Shown: one piece after another, positions 20,620-31,789 of the stretch | How positions within the stretch are numbered: the stretch's first letter is position 1 | Layout: each line of letters begins with the position of its first letter | Origin: Macrotis lagotis | Lineage: Eukaryota > Chordata > Mammalia > Peramelemorphia > Peramelidae | DNA length: 64,000 nt | NCBI RefSeq assembly: GCF_037893015.1 | Contig: NC_133658.1 | Coordinates: 143,831,982 to 143,895,981, forward strand | Direction of reading: 5' to 3' | The notes under the pieces: model-generated | The model's input: only the letters and a program-made list of their open reading frames with translations | Told to the model about the DNA's origin: nothing | Database searches by the model: none | Translations under genes and position numbers: made by a program

Positions 20620-20985
20620 ACCTCTGGATAATTTTTAGTTTTGTGAGCAAGCAAATGATTCATTGGTAAAATTTAGGAAAATGTAATTCTTTAGGAAGAC
20701 ATCTGGGAACAGAATAAGGAAATGATTTGAGACAATGAGGCTAGGTAGCAGGTTGTTATAGTAGTCTGGTAATGGTTCAATTATGTTAATTGTCAGATCT
20801 AGGGTGACGGCTATAAGCCAAGCATAGTAATAGTCTAAATGATGGGTGATGAATGTAACACTAGGAAAAAAAAAAGGAATTGTGAAAGAAAGTTGGTTTG
20901 GTGATGATATTGAAAGGAAAAGAGAAGTAAAAAATGCTTAAAATTTTGAGGCAAGTTTTTAAACTGATCACAGAAATGTCATTTA
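20620..20985 (-). repeat. L2 fragment, antisense
   Basis: 'aatgaggctaggtagcaggt', 'tgttatagtagtctggtaat' and 'tagggtgacggctataagcc' read as decayed antisense L2 internal text ('tattgcaatagtccagg'). Confidence 0.5.
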
Positions 20986-20989
20986 TCCT

Positions 20990-21241
20990 TCCGTTCTACA
21001 GGAGGATGATTACATCAAAGAGATAATGCCATGACATGCAAGTGAATTGGGTTTCAGTAAGGGAGGGTTGGGCAAGTCACCAGTCTTACTTTCTCCTCTG
21101 GGGTCATCTGGGTCCATGATCCTTAGCTCTTTAGAGCTAAGGTCTTTCTAGTTCTCAGTCTGACTAAGGCAATGCCCATTCAGTAATTAAGGCTAGGTAA
21201 GCAAGAAATGAGGCAAAGATTGGCCTCTTTAACCTAGTTTT
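20990..21241. repeat. unnamed interspersed repeat, copy 1
   Basis: It shares an extended text order with 25923-26130: 'tgccatgacatgcaagtgaa', 'ttgggtttcagtaagggagg', 'caagtcaccagtcttacttt', CTCCTCTGGGGTCATCTGGG. It has no coding frame. I recognise the pattern as recurrent but cannot name the family. Confidence 0.6.
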
Positions 21242-21391
21242 TTTTTTTTTTTTTTGCAAGGCAAACGGGGCTAAGTGGCTTGCCCGAGGCCACACAGCTA
21301 GGTAATTATCAAGTGTCTGAGACTGGATCTGAACCCAGGTACTCCTGACTCCCAAGGCCAGTGCTTTATCCACTACTGCACCTAGCCGCCC
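21242..21391 (-). repeat. short tRNA-headed SINE, antisense, with 15-base TSD
   Basis: It is flanked by perfect CTTTAACCTAGTTTT at 21227-21241 and 21392-21406. It is inserted near the end of the unnamed repeat. Confidence 0.93.
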
Positions 21392-21406
21392 CTTTAACCT
21401 AGTTTT

Positions 21407-22350
21407 AAAAAAAATCAATCTGAAGGAAAAAAATCCTTAAGATTTCTGATCCCCCAAAAAACAATAGCAATTGATATTTACATTGCCTCAGAGCCAATCA
21501 GGGCCTAAATAATGGCCAAGTGGGATCAATCAATGAGAGTCAAAGTGATTTTTGTTTAAAGCATGATTTTTAAGAAATCTAGGGGATAAACTTCAAAGTA
21601 TCTTGCTAGTTTCCATGATCAAATTTTACAATCGTTTGGGCAGAGTATGTACACATCTCATTCATGTGAGTTACAGAAACAGATAAGTCAGATCAAATTG
21701 CTGACTGGGGAAATTCATACTTTTCAACATTAGGCATGTTGAGTTTGAGGTGAAAATGGGTTATCCAAGTAGGTAACAATTCAGTAGAAATGTTTGACCA
21801 TATCAAAAACCTTCAATTGCTCATCAGTACCTTTAAGACAGGGTTTTTAGTAATTTTTTATGTCATGGACCTCTTTTAACAATCTGCTGAAACCTATATA
21901 CACTAAGTCCATAAAATTACGTAGGAAACCAATGTCGTTGAAATAGTTATGAAAATGTTTTTTATTGAAAGTTAATGAACATCAGGTTAAGAACCCTTGC
22001 TCTAAGATAAAATACAAATTCCTCAACCCAGCAACTGAATTTGGCTTTTAACCTCCCTTTCTTATCTCAACATTATTCCTCTTAATGAAGCTTCTGTTGT
22101 AGCCCAGAACCATATGAACATGGTGATGCGATTTAAAGTACTGGAAGTTAACACAGAATTCCCTCATTTCAAAATTGAAAAAGACCTCAGTGGTAAGATC
22201 TGAAGTATTTCCTCTCCAACATACAGAATATAGGCTTTCATCCTTTGACGACATCCAATGAATTTACTGCCTTTAAAATATATATATATATAATATATAT
22301 ATATATATTTATATTTTTAGTCAACGAACATTTCTGAAATATCTACTGCA
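21407..22350. other. intergenic; weak old repeats
   Basis: 21840-22005 ('gtcatggacctcttttaaca' to 'caggttaagaacccttgctc') looks like a mammal-wide ancient repeat whose name I cannot fix. 22015-22105 reads as sense L2 internal text. A TA microsatellite lies at 22278-22315. Confidence 0.45.
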
Positions 22351-22465
22351 GGGGCGGCTTAGGTGGCCCAGTGGATAGAGCACCGGCCCTGGAGTCAGGA
22401 ATACCAGCCTCAGACACTTAATAATTACCTAACCCTGTGGCCTTGGGCAAGCCACTTAACTCCAA
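22351..22465 (+). repeat. short tRNA-headed SINE, shortened
   Basis: GGGGCGGCTTAGGTGGCCCA to 'gcaagccacttaactcc'. It lacks the GAGTTCAAATC piece and the A tail. Confidence 0.85.
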
Positions 22466-22474
22466 ACAAAACAG

Positions 22475-22880
22475 TCTCTGGTCTCAAGGTACTTATAATC
22501 TAATGAGGAAGACAAATATGTACAAACAAGTTTTATATATACATATATATGTATACACACACATATATACATATATACATACATATATATATACATATAT
22601 ATATATATGATGAAGAGGAAATCATCAGCAGAGGGAAGGAGCTACAATTAAGGGGGATGGGAAGGTGGTGAAGATTTCTGCTGAAGCTTGAAGGAAGCCT
22701 GGCAAGCAGAGATGAGAAGGGAGGGCATTCTGGGCACGAGGGTCAGTCAGTGAGGCTAGCTCGGGCTGAGAGGATCTTACAGTAGAGACCAGTCCCATTG
22801 ATGCCAAGAGTAACGGGTTGGAATAGGAGAGTAAAGGGATCAGAAGGCTGGAAGGAAGGTCATTTTCTATTCATCCTGCC
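22475..22880 (-). repeat. L2 3' portion, antisense, with TA/CA microsatellite
   Basis: 'ctcaaggtacttataatcta', 'gatgagaagggagggcattc' and 'gggcacgagggtcagtcagt' are antisense L2. A compound TA/TACA microsatellite lies at 22533-22609. Confidence 0.7.
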
Positions 22881-23456
22881 GGAGGGAGTCCAGGGAACTG
22901 AGGTTTACTCAACAGGGGCGGAGTGACCCGAGTGGACGGGCTGAGTGACCCGAGTGGACGGGCGGCCCCCCCCAGGTGTCTGAGCCAGGGAGGGCGAGGC
23001 GCGCCCCCGAGCGCGGCCAGGTAAGGGGGGGCCGGGGTGACCAGCTGATTGGACCGGGCCGGGTCAGAGGAGGGAACCTGGGGGGGTCCTGGCCAGAAAC
23101 GGGGCAAGTCTGGGAGGGGCGCTCTGCCCGGGAGGAGGGTTAAGGCGCCTCGGCGCTGTGAAGATGAGCCAGCTGATGCCAGGCGCCGGTGGGATCACGC
23201 AGGGAATCTTCAGGAAAAAGGCGGGTTGGCCATACGCGGGTAAATGGGGTAATTACGAGGGGGAAGGTTCTGGAAGGGCCAGGGCTCGGGGAGGCCTCCT
23301 GCAACGCCGGCTGTGCCCGGCGCTACCGCGGTCCGGAAGTGAGCCGGGGGGCCGTTACCCGGCCGGGCCTCGGGATTCCCGCGTTTAGCCCATCCCCGCC
23401 CCGCTAGGGGGCGACGCCGGCTCCCGGAAGACGCCCCCGCCCGCCGGCGGCGTTGG

Positions 23457-23573
23457 TGACGTCGCCCCGCGCTCCCTCCCCCTCCACGCGCCCCCGGGTG
23501 CAGAGAGAGAGAGGGCGGGGGGCGGGGCGTCACGTCAAAGCGGCGTAGACAAAGGGCGGGCGGGCGCATGCGC
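23457..23573 (+). promoter_or_regulatory. GPAT4: GPAT4 core promoter motifs: CRE-like pair, GC boxes, NRF1 palindrome
   Basis: TGACGTCG (23457-23464) and TCACGTCA (23530-23537) are CRE/ATF-like. GGGGGGCGGGGCG near 23517-23529 is an Sp1-type GC box. GCGCATGCGC (23564-23573) is a perfect NRF1 palindrome. There is no TATA box, as expected for a housekeeping CpG promoter. Motifs are by eye; binding is inferred. Confidence 0.6.
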
Positions 23574-23579
23574 AGCGAC

Positions 23580-23670
23580 TCGCCACCTAATCTCTGGCCG
23601 GCGGTGGGGGAGGGACTGTGAACGGAGGGAGCCTGAGGACCAGGACCTGAAGCCCGGTGTCCCACAGTGG
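23580..23670 (+). other. GPAT4: GPAT4 exon 1 (non-coding), 3' end at a strong donor
   Basis: CCCACAGTGG|GTGAGTGTGC is a strong donor directly downstream of the NRF1/GC-box core. The transcription start is a guess. The exon joins the acceptor at 43363 across a 19.7-kb intron. Confidence 0.65.
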
Positions 23671-24300
23671 GTGAGTGTGCCCCGGCCTGACCCCTGCCCT
23701 TCCGATATCGTTAGCCGCCAAAGGAGGGGAGAAGGAGGCCGGGGAGGGGAGGATCCGGGGTCCGGAGCGCCTTGAGGGCCGGGTTAGAGCCTCGGGGGCC
23801 TCCCCCGCTGGCTGTGGAGCTCAGGAGACACCATCGTCTTCCCCTCGGGGTTCTCGGCGTGGAACATTCCGACCTCCCCTTCCTCTCCTACAGTGGAACA
23901 TTCTCCCCTGCTGGAGCTGCCCCTGCGGAGGGAGCCAGTCTCCGCGCAGGCTGGGGGCGGCGCCCTCTCCGGGCGTCCAATGGGGACAGGGCTTCCCTCC
24001 CCCGCCCCGCCCCCGCCCCTCCTCCAGATGGGCTCTCCCGCCCCCCCACCTCGCATTGTTCACTGGACGCGGCCTCGCCCTTCCTCCGCCTGCGTTTGCG
24101 TGTCCCCCCTCCCCGGGGGAAGTGGGGAAGCCCAGCCCGGTGCTCGGGGAACGCCCCCCCCAGGGCCCCGGTGGTCTCGCCCTCTGTAGCGGGCGGGGCC
24201 CCTGCTCGGGGCCTGGCCACTCCGCGGGGTGGGGGCGTGGGGGTCCCCGAGAGTAGGCAGCTCTGCCCAGCCGCTGCCACAAGCGCACCGAGCCCGTAAA

Positions 24301-24719
24301 AACTCTGTCTCCACCCTGACTGTGGCCTCTGTGGGATTTCCCAGTTCAAGGTGAATTCTTTCTTGTGAAAAGTGCAGCAGGGGGAGGGCAGAGAGGGGAA
24401 GCCCAGTCCTGTCCTCAGATGGTGTCACTTCATCTGTATCTTGAACACAATTTCCAGAAATGATCCTTTTAGCCTCAGATCATGGAATCAGAGGGACGGA
24501 GGGCACATTATAAAAGATACAGGCTTTTTTCATGCTGGAAAGACAGGCAGAGAGAGAGATGATCAGAGTTTCTAAAATTATAAGTGTTTCTAGAGGCCAG
24601 TCTTCCTGAAGTCTTTCCCCTTCCATATACTGACTCGGTGATCCTGGATAAATTATTTTAATCTCTTAATGTCTGATCAACTTACTAAGATTATAAAATG
24701 GAGAGGAGCCAATTCACAC
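24301..24719. other. GPAT4 intron 1, nothing recognised
   Basis: GC content falls back to background; no repeat or exon signal. Confidence 0.45.
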
Positions 24720-25150
24720 TGGTGGCAGAAGTTTCTCATTTATGATGAAATCGTAAATCTGATAAAAAAAAGTCACATGTTGAACATGCTTGAAATGCCA
24801 AGCAGAAGAATTTGTATTTGAGTGAAGAAGTCGGAAGGAACCATTGTAACTTCTTGAGCAGAGGAGTGACACGATGAGAGGTATATGCTTTAGGGATGTC
24901 TCTGGCAACTTTGTGCAAGGTAGATTAGTGAAAGGAGAGTCTTAGAGCAGGAAGAACAATTAAGAAGCTGTTGTTAGAGCCCTAGGTAGAGGAGATGCCA
25001 GTGATAAATGAGAGTGATTGATGTGAGTGGAGAGAAAGGGGACAGCTGCTGGAGATGTGTGGTAAGTAGAATCGTCCAGACTTGGCAGTTAATTGAATGT
25101 GTGATGTCAAAGGGAGTGAGGAGTCAAGGATCACTTCAAGATTATAGTTA
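24720..25150 (-). repeat. L2 internal fragment, antisense
   Basis: 'gaatttgtatttgagtgaag', 'gcagaggagtgacacgatga' and 'agtgaggagtcaaggatcac' follow the antisense L2 order. Confidence 0.7.
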
Positions 25151-25153
25151 ATA

Positions 25154-25312
25154 AGGGGGCAACTAGGTAGCACAGCAGATAGAGCACCGGCCCTGGAATC
25201 AGGAGGATGAGAGTTCAAATCTGGTCTTGAGACACTTAATAATTACCTAGCTGTGTGACCTTGGGCAATCACTTAACCTTATTGCTTTGCAAAAGTGTCC
25301 CCCGCCAAAAAA
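25154..25312 (+). repeat. short tRNA-headed SINE
   Basis: Head GGGGGCAACTAGGTAGCACA. The flanks share TATAGTTAATAA and TATAATTTATTAA. It is inserted in L2 sequence. Confidence 0.9.
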
Positions 25313-25359
25313 ATTATAATTTATTAACCTAGGTGCTCTAAGGATGGTGCTACCCTTGA

Positions 25360-25745
25360 CTATTAAGCATTTATCAAGCATCATATGCCAGACCCACTGT
25401 GCCAAGAACTGGCACCCCCTCCCCCTTCAAGGAGTATATCATCTTATTGGGGGAAGAGGGATGGGGCCAGCCCAATAAATAGACTTTATAATGATAATGT
25501 GGAGGATGGAGGAAGGTATTAGAAACTGGATAAGAAGGTACAGGAAGGGTCTTATGCAGAAAGTGGAATTTGAGCTGCTTCTGGAAGGAAGCCAAGGGTG
25601 TAAGTGAGGAGACAGAGCCTTCTAGGTATGAGAGATAAAGTGTCCTGTTTGAGAAATTGTTGCAAATATGCCTGTGTAGGAAGGGGCCAGGTAATGATGA
25701 CCTTTAAATGCCAGAGGACTTTATAGTTGATTCTGCAGGTTATAA
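25360..25745 (-). repeat. L2 3' portion, antisense
   Basis: 'attaagcatttatcaagcat', 'ctgtgccaagaactggcacc', 'gaggatggaggaaggtatta' and 'tgaatgcc..agaggacttta' text, in L2 order. Confidence 0.75.
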
Positions 25746-26130
25746 TAATAATGTTTGTCCTTCATTTTTTTTTTTTTTAGTTTTTTTGCAAGGCAGTGGA
25801 GTTAAGTGGCTTGCCCAAGGCCACACAGCTAGGTGATAATTAAGTGTCTAAGGCCAGATTTGAACTCAAGTACTCCTGACTCCAGGGCCGGTGCTCTATC
25901 TACTGTACCGCCTAGCTGCCCCTTGTCCTTCACTTTTGAAGAAGACCATGACATCAGGGAGGTGATTCCATGACAAGCACGTGAATTGGATTTCATTAAG
26001 GGGATGCTAAGTCACCAGCTTCGCTTTCTCCTCCAGGACCATCTGGGTCCAATTGCCAGATATGAATCAGGATGACTGAAGATGGCCCTGAACGTGAGGC
26101 AGTGTCCAAGGTCACACAGTACGTATCAAG
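25746..26130. repeat. unnamed interspersed repeat, copy 2, split by a SINE
   Basis: 'ttgtccttcacttttgaaga', 'agaccatgacatcagggagg', 'tgacaagcacgtgaattgga' and CTCCTCCAGGACCATCTGGG, in the same order as 20990-21241. The SINE at 25771-25923 is flanked by duplicated TTGTCCTTCA. Confidence 0.6.
25771..25923 (-). repeat. short tRNA-headed SINE, antisense
   Basis: Full-length: poly-T, 'tttttttgcaaggcagtgga' to 'ccgcctagctgccccttg'. Confidence 0.92.
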
Positions 26131-28440
26131 GGTCTGAGAGTAAATCTGATTGGAATAGGGAGAGACTTGAAGCAGAAGACCTTGCTATTATAGGAGTCCA
26201 GGCAAGAGTTGATGAGGGTCCAAATTAGAGCTGTAGCTTTGTGAATGGAGAGAAGGACATGTATAAGAGTTATTGCAAAAATAGAGACAAGATTTAGCAA
26301 TGGATTGAATGTTTAGATAAAAGGGAATGAGAATTAAGGATTACACTGAAGTTACAACCCTAGATGACTAGGAGGAAGGCAGTGCTTTACATAGTTAATA
26401 GAGAAGTTCAGAAGAAGGGAAAGATTTGGGGAAAAGACCTGTTTTGGACATGCTGAATTTGAGAAGTAATTATTTGGTGAAAATTCTTGTGATGAAGAAG
26501 ATAAAAATTTGGACTGGGATCAGGAAGACTCATCTTCCTAAATTCAAATCTAGCCTCAGATGCTTACTAACTTGTGTGCCCTCTAGGCTAGTCACTTAAC
26601 CCTTTTTTCCTCAGTTACCTCATCTTTAAAATGAGCTGAAGAAGGAAATAGAAAGTCATTCTAGTTTCTTTGCCATGAAAATTCCAAATGAGGTGACAGA
26701 CAAAACTGGAATTACCAAACAACAACAGCACTTGTACCTCAGGAGGGCTGATCTGGCATCTGCAGTAGAGATCACTGAACCCTTGAATCTGTTGAGATCA
26801 CAAAATTAAGATAATATGGAATGAAAAGAAAAGGAAACTCAGGGTAGAACCTAGGGGAACAATTACAGATAGTGGGCAGTTGCATGGGTCAAGAACCAGC
26901 AAAGGAGAGTCAGTTTGGTAGGACAAGAGAATATCCTGAAGAGAAGACAGTGTCATATACTTCAGAGAGGTTAAAAAAGGATGAGGACTAAGAAAAGACC
27001 ATTTCATTTGACAATTTAGAAATCATTGCTAAATTGGAGAGAATATTTTCAGTTAAATGATATGGTTAGGGCCCAGATTGCATTGGGTTTAGAAAGGAAA
27101 GGAAAAGAAGTGAAGGCAGAGACTGTGGGTGACTTTCTCAAGGACTTTAGCTGGGAGAAGAGATGTAGGATTATATAGCTGGTGAGGATGGTGGGGACAA
27201 ATGAGTTTTATGCAGGGGAGCATATGGGCATCTTTGTAGGCAACTGGGGAAGGATCCAATAGATAAAGAGAAAGTAAATAGAGAATGAAGATAATCTGCT
27301 AGAGAAGTCAGGAAGGAATAAGATCAAGAGTATATGTAGATAACTTGCCTGCACCTTCTTATCTGAGATTGAAGCAAAGTTGGAGATAGGGTGGAACATT
27401 GCCGAATTATAAGAGATGAAATTGAGGGGAGAAGGGAAAGGTTTTGGTGAGTGATTTCACTATTTTTAGATGAAGTTTTAGGCCCTCAATTCATGAGGAA
27501 ATTGGAAAAGGGGTTACCACAGGAAGTTTGAGACAAGGCTTTGAACATTCTCTCTGGAGAATAGAATTTGGAATCAATTAGGGATAGGATGTTTGACAAA
27601 TTGGGAAATTCAGAAGGGAGGTGGGTATAGGGGGGAAAATATTAGGTGCTATTTCAGACATTGAATTTGAGATGCCTATAGGGCATCCGGTTGGAAAATG
27701 TCTTCAAGGCTTTTGATGATTTGAGACTAAAATTCAGCAAAGAAACTAAGATTGGATATATTCAATAATTCATTGAACATTTATTAAGGGCCCGCTATGT
27801 GCCATAAATTGCTTAAGTACTGAGACTACAGATAAAAAGACAGTCCTTGGTCCTCAAAGGGTTTACAATTTAATGAGGAAAGATATTTTAAAATTTAATG
27901 AGGAAAGAGAAAAAGAAGCTGAAAAGTAGAGGGGTGGTGGGAACTTAGGGAGTATGATGATATGATGTTCACTCAAGTCAAAATCAAACAGAGCCACTAA
28001 TGGAAAACTGAGTTAACTGGAAAATTTAGATGTGATCCCCTTCTATAAAAGAAGGCTTTGGAAGGAACTTAGTGCTCTGTCCTCCAGCCCTGCAATCAAA
28101 GGAGAGAAGACAACTAAAGGAGATGAAACAGTATATTGAGTATTGAAAACAAAGTCATCTTTGATGATCAGTTTATGGGTCAGACATGATATTCCAAGGA
28201 GTTGAAACATAGCAGAGATCCTGATGGAAAATGAAGAGTTATATAGATATAGATATAGATATAGATATATAGATATCTGAGAACCATCCATGTAGATTGA
28301 TGTCAATTGAATCAGTGGGAATTTATGAAGTCACCAAAAGAGATTGTAGAGAGATTATAGAAGGGTCCAGCACAGAATTTGGGAGTCTGCCAGCAAGTTA
28401 AGAATTAGGATTGTATGATGTAAAGGAAACTGAAGCACAG
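26131..28440 (-). repeat. long run of decayed antisense L2
   Basis: Near-continuous antisense L2 text: 'tataggagtccaggcaagag', 'aaggattacactgaagttac', 'gacatgctgaatttgagaag', 'agggcccgctatgtgccata', 'agagattgtagagagattat'. It probably comprises more than one copy. (ATAGAT)n lies at 28241-28277. A MAR1-type SINE interrupts it. Minus frames here are fragments of dead LINE sequence. Confidence 0.65.
26494..26730 (+). repeat. MAR1-type CORE-SINE, head decayed
   Basis: 'tcaggaagactcatcttcct', 'tcagttacctcatctttaaa', 'aagaaggaaatagaaagtca', ending 'ccaaacaacaacagc'. Confidence 0.8.
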
Positions 28441-29250
28441 ACAGATGGAAGGAGAGAACCAAATGAGGACCTGTATTGAGGGGGGGGAAAGTAATATTTT
28501 GCTCTTTATTTAGGCACCAGTCTATTATTTAATTTAGCAATGATCTCTCTACTCAAATCTTTTCAAGCTTGGAGAGAGAAAGATGTCTTCATTGTTGTAG
28601 TCTCTATGTCCCCCATGCCCCCCTCCAGTTTGACTTTTTGCTGCAACACGACGATTTCAGATACCATTTATAGAACTCTTGAACAAGGGGAAAATATCTT
28701 AAAATGCCACCAGGCTTAACATTCAAAATTCTAGCAAGAAAGGCACTATTACATTGCCCCTGGACCAAGTACTCCCCGGTGGAATCCAAAGAGGTCCCTC
28801 CTTAAGATGTCTATGAAGAATCTAAATTGAGTTGAAGGTTTTGAGAATGCCTTCAGGTGAGAAGAGAATATTTTTTCAGGTAAACCCTGGTCCATTCCCT
28901 TAGGGGAGAAAGGAGATTGCCCTTTATACATTTACTCAGTGAAAGGTCTTTTTGTCCTCAACCTTTTTTCCACCTTTCCAAGGGACTTTCCCTAGAAGTC
29001 TGGAAAGGGCTTTAGAGAAAAATAGTAATTCATAATATTTGTAGAGAAACTAAAAAGGAAAATTTTAAAATTATACTTCCACTTGTGTCAGAGCATGTTT
29101 TATAGACAGTGCTTGAAAACAGATTTTTTTGATTCTCAGTGTAACCCACATTCCACTAAGATTGAAATTGTAAATTTAATAAGGTTTAGTATGAGTATTA
29201 AATGATAAATGAGTATTAAATGATAAAATGATTTTTATGAGAGACCTAAA
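28441..29250. other. GPAT4 intron 1, unique-looking stretch
   Basis: About 800 bases without recognisable repeats. A tandem 'tgagtattaaatgataaa' duplication lies at 29192-29228. No exon signal. Confidence 0.45.
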
Positions 29251-29665
29251 TAAAGGACTGTCCTGGGAGTCTGGAAGACTTACTAAGTCCTGTCTTCTGC
29301 CACTTACTTGCTGTGTAGACATGGGCTCACTTAATTTCCTTAATGTCAGTACCTCCAAGGTATTAATTCTCCATGACTGCAAATTACAGATACATTTGTG
29401 ATCTGTATCATTGGAGGCACAAGAGTTTTTTCTTTCACTGATTAAATCAAAAGGGAGTTATTGATCATAGGATGATAGATTTAGAGCTTGAAAGGACTTT
29501 AAAAACCACTAGTGCAATTCCCTCATTTTATTGAGGGAGAAACTGAAATCAATTTCAGTGACTTGTCTAGGATCATACAGCTAAGGAAGTATTTCAGTTG
29601 AGATTTGAACTTAGGGATTCTTGACTCCTAAGTTGAGTAAACTATCCCATTATACCACACATAGA
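29251..29665. repeat. two MIR-type SINEs, + then -
   Basis: 29260-29400 is sense MIR ('gccacttacttgctgtgtag'). 29460-29660 is antisense ('gatttagagcttgaaaggac' ... 'gatttgaacttagggattct'). Confidence 0.65.
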
Positions 29666-29959
29666 CTCTCATAATAATTGTTTTAATGATCTAATGCAAA
29701 TCTTTTAATCAGTTTATAATTTCATTCTGATTCTTATTATATATTTCTTATGGAACCTCCTTAGTGATATCCCTATATTTTTAATGTGATTCTCATTGAA
29801 AATTATATCATGATGTAATTTTTTAAAAATCATGATTAATTCTTCTGTGAAAATAATTCTCAGATGATATGAATGACCTGTGTTTTTGAAATCCTTTTCA
29901 GCTGAATGCCAGCTCTAATATGTCCAAACCTGGAAGGTCTAGCAGTGAACTGTATCATG

Positions 29960-30200
29960 TAAACTGACAATGGGGTGTGGTGGATAGAACTGTGTACCTG
30001 AAGTCAGGAAGGCTTGACTTTAGTTCCAACCTCAGACTCTTACTAGCTTAAATCACTTAACCCCAAACTGCTTCAGTTTCTTCAAGTGTAAAATGGGGAT
30101 AAGAGTACCTCTCTTTCAGGGTTGTTGTGATGATTAAATAAGGTAACATTAGTGAAAAGTTTTCAGAGCAATATCTGACCCAAAGTAGATGTATATAAAT
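29960..30200 (+). repeat. MIR-type SINE, near full length
   Basis: 'acctgaagtcaggaaggctt', 'aaatggggataagagtacct' and 'gggttgttgtgatgattaaa' follow MIR order to its 3' end. Confidence 0.75.
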
Positions 30201-30219
30201 TGTGAGAACACAAAAATGA

Positions 30220-31460
30220 GCTCATTTTTGCCCTCAAATAGGGTTTACTTTCTACTAAGGAAATACAGCATACCCATGGATGAGTTATAAATACAAGGTC
30301 ATTTGAGGTATCATCCTTGACTCCTTACCTCACTCCTAATTTCCATTGTAAAGCCCTTTCAGTTCTCTCTTCCTTTCCTTCAAACTCTTTCCCCCTTTCA
30401 GACTTTCCTATTACTGTTGAAGGTACTATCAACTTTCCAGTGCCTCAGACTTAGAACCTGAAAGTCATCTTCCAATTCCTTACTAGCTCCCAAACTAATC
30501 CCACCCCTATATCCAATATATTGCCAAGGCCTATTGATTTCACCTTTTTGACATCTTTTTCTTTTGAAATTTTATTTTTTCCAACTATATGTCATAAAAG
30601 CCTTTCGACATTCATCCACCTGCATATTCATAAGTTCTACATTTTCCCACCACTGTCCCTTTTTATCCCCACCCCCCCAGTGGCTAACAGTCCTGTAAAA
30701 GTTGTACATGTAAATCTATGTTCAACATGCCTACAATATTAATCATTTTGTATATGAGGAATTAGGACCAAGGGAAAAGAAAGAAAACTGTGGGATAGGA
30801 AGGAAAAACATGCAAATTTTTTTAAGTGAATATAATATCCATTCAGATTCTTTGATTTTTGTTATTTTTTTCCTCTGGATGTGGATGACATTGTTCATGA
30901 CAAGTCTCCCAGGGTTATCCTAGATGTCTAAACTGCTGAAAGGAACTTCATCCATCCTAGTTAATCAATTCACAATGTTGTTGTTAATGTATATAGTGTT
31001 CTTGGTTCTCTTCCCTTTGCTTGGCATCAGTTCGTGTGATTCTTTCCATCTTTCTCTAAAGTCTGACCATTCAGTATTTATTATAGAACAGTAGTGTTCC
31101 ATAACATTCATAAATCATAATATGTTCAGCCATTCCCCAATGATGGACGTCACCTCAATTTCCAATTCTTTGTCACTATAAAAAGAGCTACTATAAATAT
31201 TTTTGAATATATGGGACTTTTCCCATTTTTTATGGGTTTTTTTTTTTTGGATATAGCCCTAGTAATGGCATTGCTGGGTCAAAGGGTATGATCAGTTTTA
31301 TTGCTCTCTGGGTATAATTTCAGATCCTCATCTCTGCCTCCTGGCTTCCTTCAAGTCCTAATTAAAATTTCATTTTCTCCAGGAAACTTTTCCTAATTCC
31401 TTTTAATTCTAGGACCTTCCTTCTTGATTATTTCCTGAAGCTGAATCTGAAAGTGACTTT
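30220..31460 (+). repeat. sense L2, split by an antisense L1
   Basis: 30300-30540 is L2 internal text ('tcatccttgactccttacct', 'atatccaatatattgccaag'). 31320-31460 is further L2 text ('cctcatctctgcctcctggc', 'ttccttcaagtcctaattaa'). The gap is filled by L1. Confidence 0.7.
30541..31310 (-). mobile_element. old L1 3' end, antisense
   Basis: Reversed L1 3'UTR and ORF2 tail: 'tatgtcataaaagcctttcg', 'cataaatcataatatgttca', 'cattgctgggtcaaagggta'. Confidence 0.7.
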
Positions 31461-31469
31461 TACTTCTTT

Positions 31470-31720
31470 ATTTGACTGAGTGAGCATTTATATGGTGCTT
31501 GCTGTCTGCTAGACACTGTGCTAAGACTTTATAATTGTCATTTTATTTGATCCTCAAAATAACCCGGGGAGATAGATGTTATTATCACCCCCACTTTGTT
31601 GAAGAGGAAATGGAAGTAAACAGAAGTTTAAGTCCAGGACAACATAGCTATACAAGGCCTGAAGCTGGATTTGAACACAAACCTTTCTTAATCTGGGCTC
31701 TTTCCACTGTACTACTGAAA
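31470..31720 (-). repeat. MIR-type SINE, antisense
   Basis: 'tgtctgctagacactgtgct', 'ttgatcctcaaaataacccg', 'gaagctggatttgaacacaa'. Confidence 0.75.
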
Positions 31721-31789
31721 ATTTGGTGGTGTCATAATAGCCTCCTATTCACTGATTTTAAATTTGGGAGTAAGGGGAAATGAAATAAG

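Larger units (their letters stand above)
22890..24300 (+). promoter_or_regulatory. GPAT4: GPAT4 CpG island
   Basis: About 1.4 kb of dense CpG and GC boxes in an otherwise AT-rich window, centred on GPAT4 exon 1. The many long frames on both strands here are GC artefacts. A perfect direct repeat of 20 bases (GAGTGACCCGAGTGGACGGG) lies at 22921-22940 and 22943-22962. Confidence 0.85.

Noticed and set aside
22871-24428. Many long open frames of 90-193 codons on both strands around the GPAT4 CpG island
   Set aside because: They have biased Pro/Gly/Arg composition, mutual overlap and no motifs. They arise from the scarcity of stop codons in GC-rich DNA.
29901-29970. Possible cassette exon after a TTTTCAG acceptor in intron 1
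   Set aside because: There is no convincing donor and the text runs into a MIR element.
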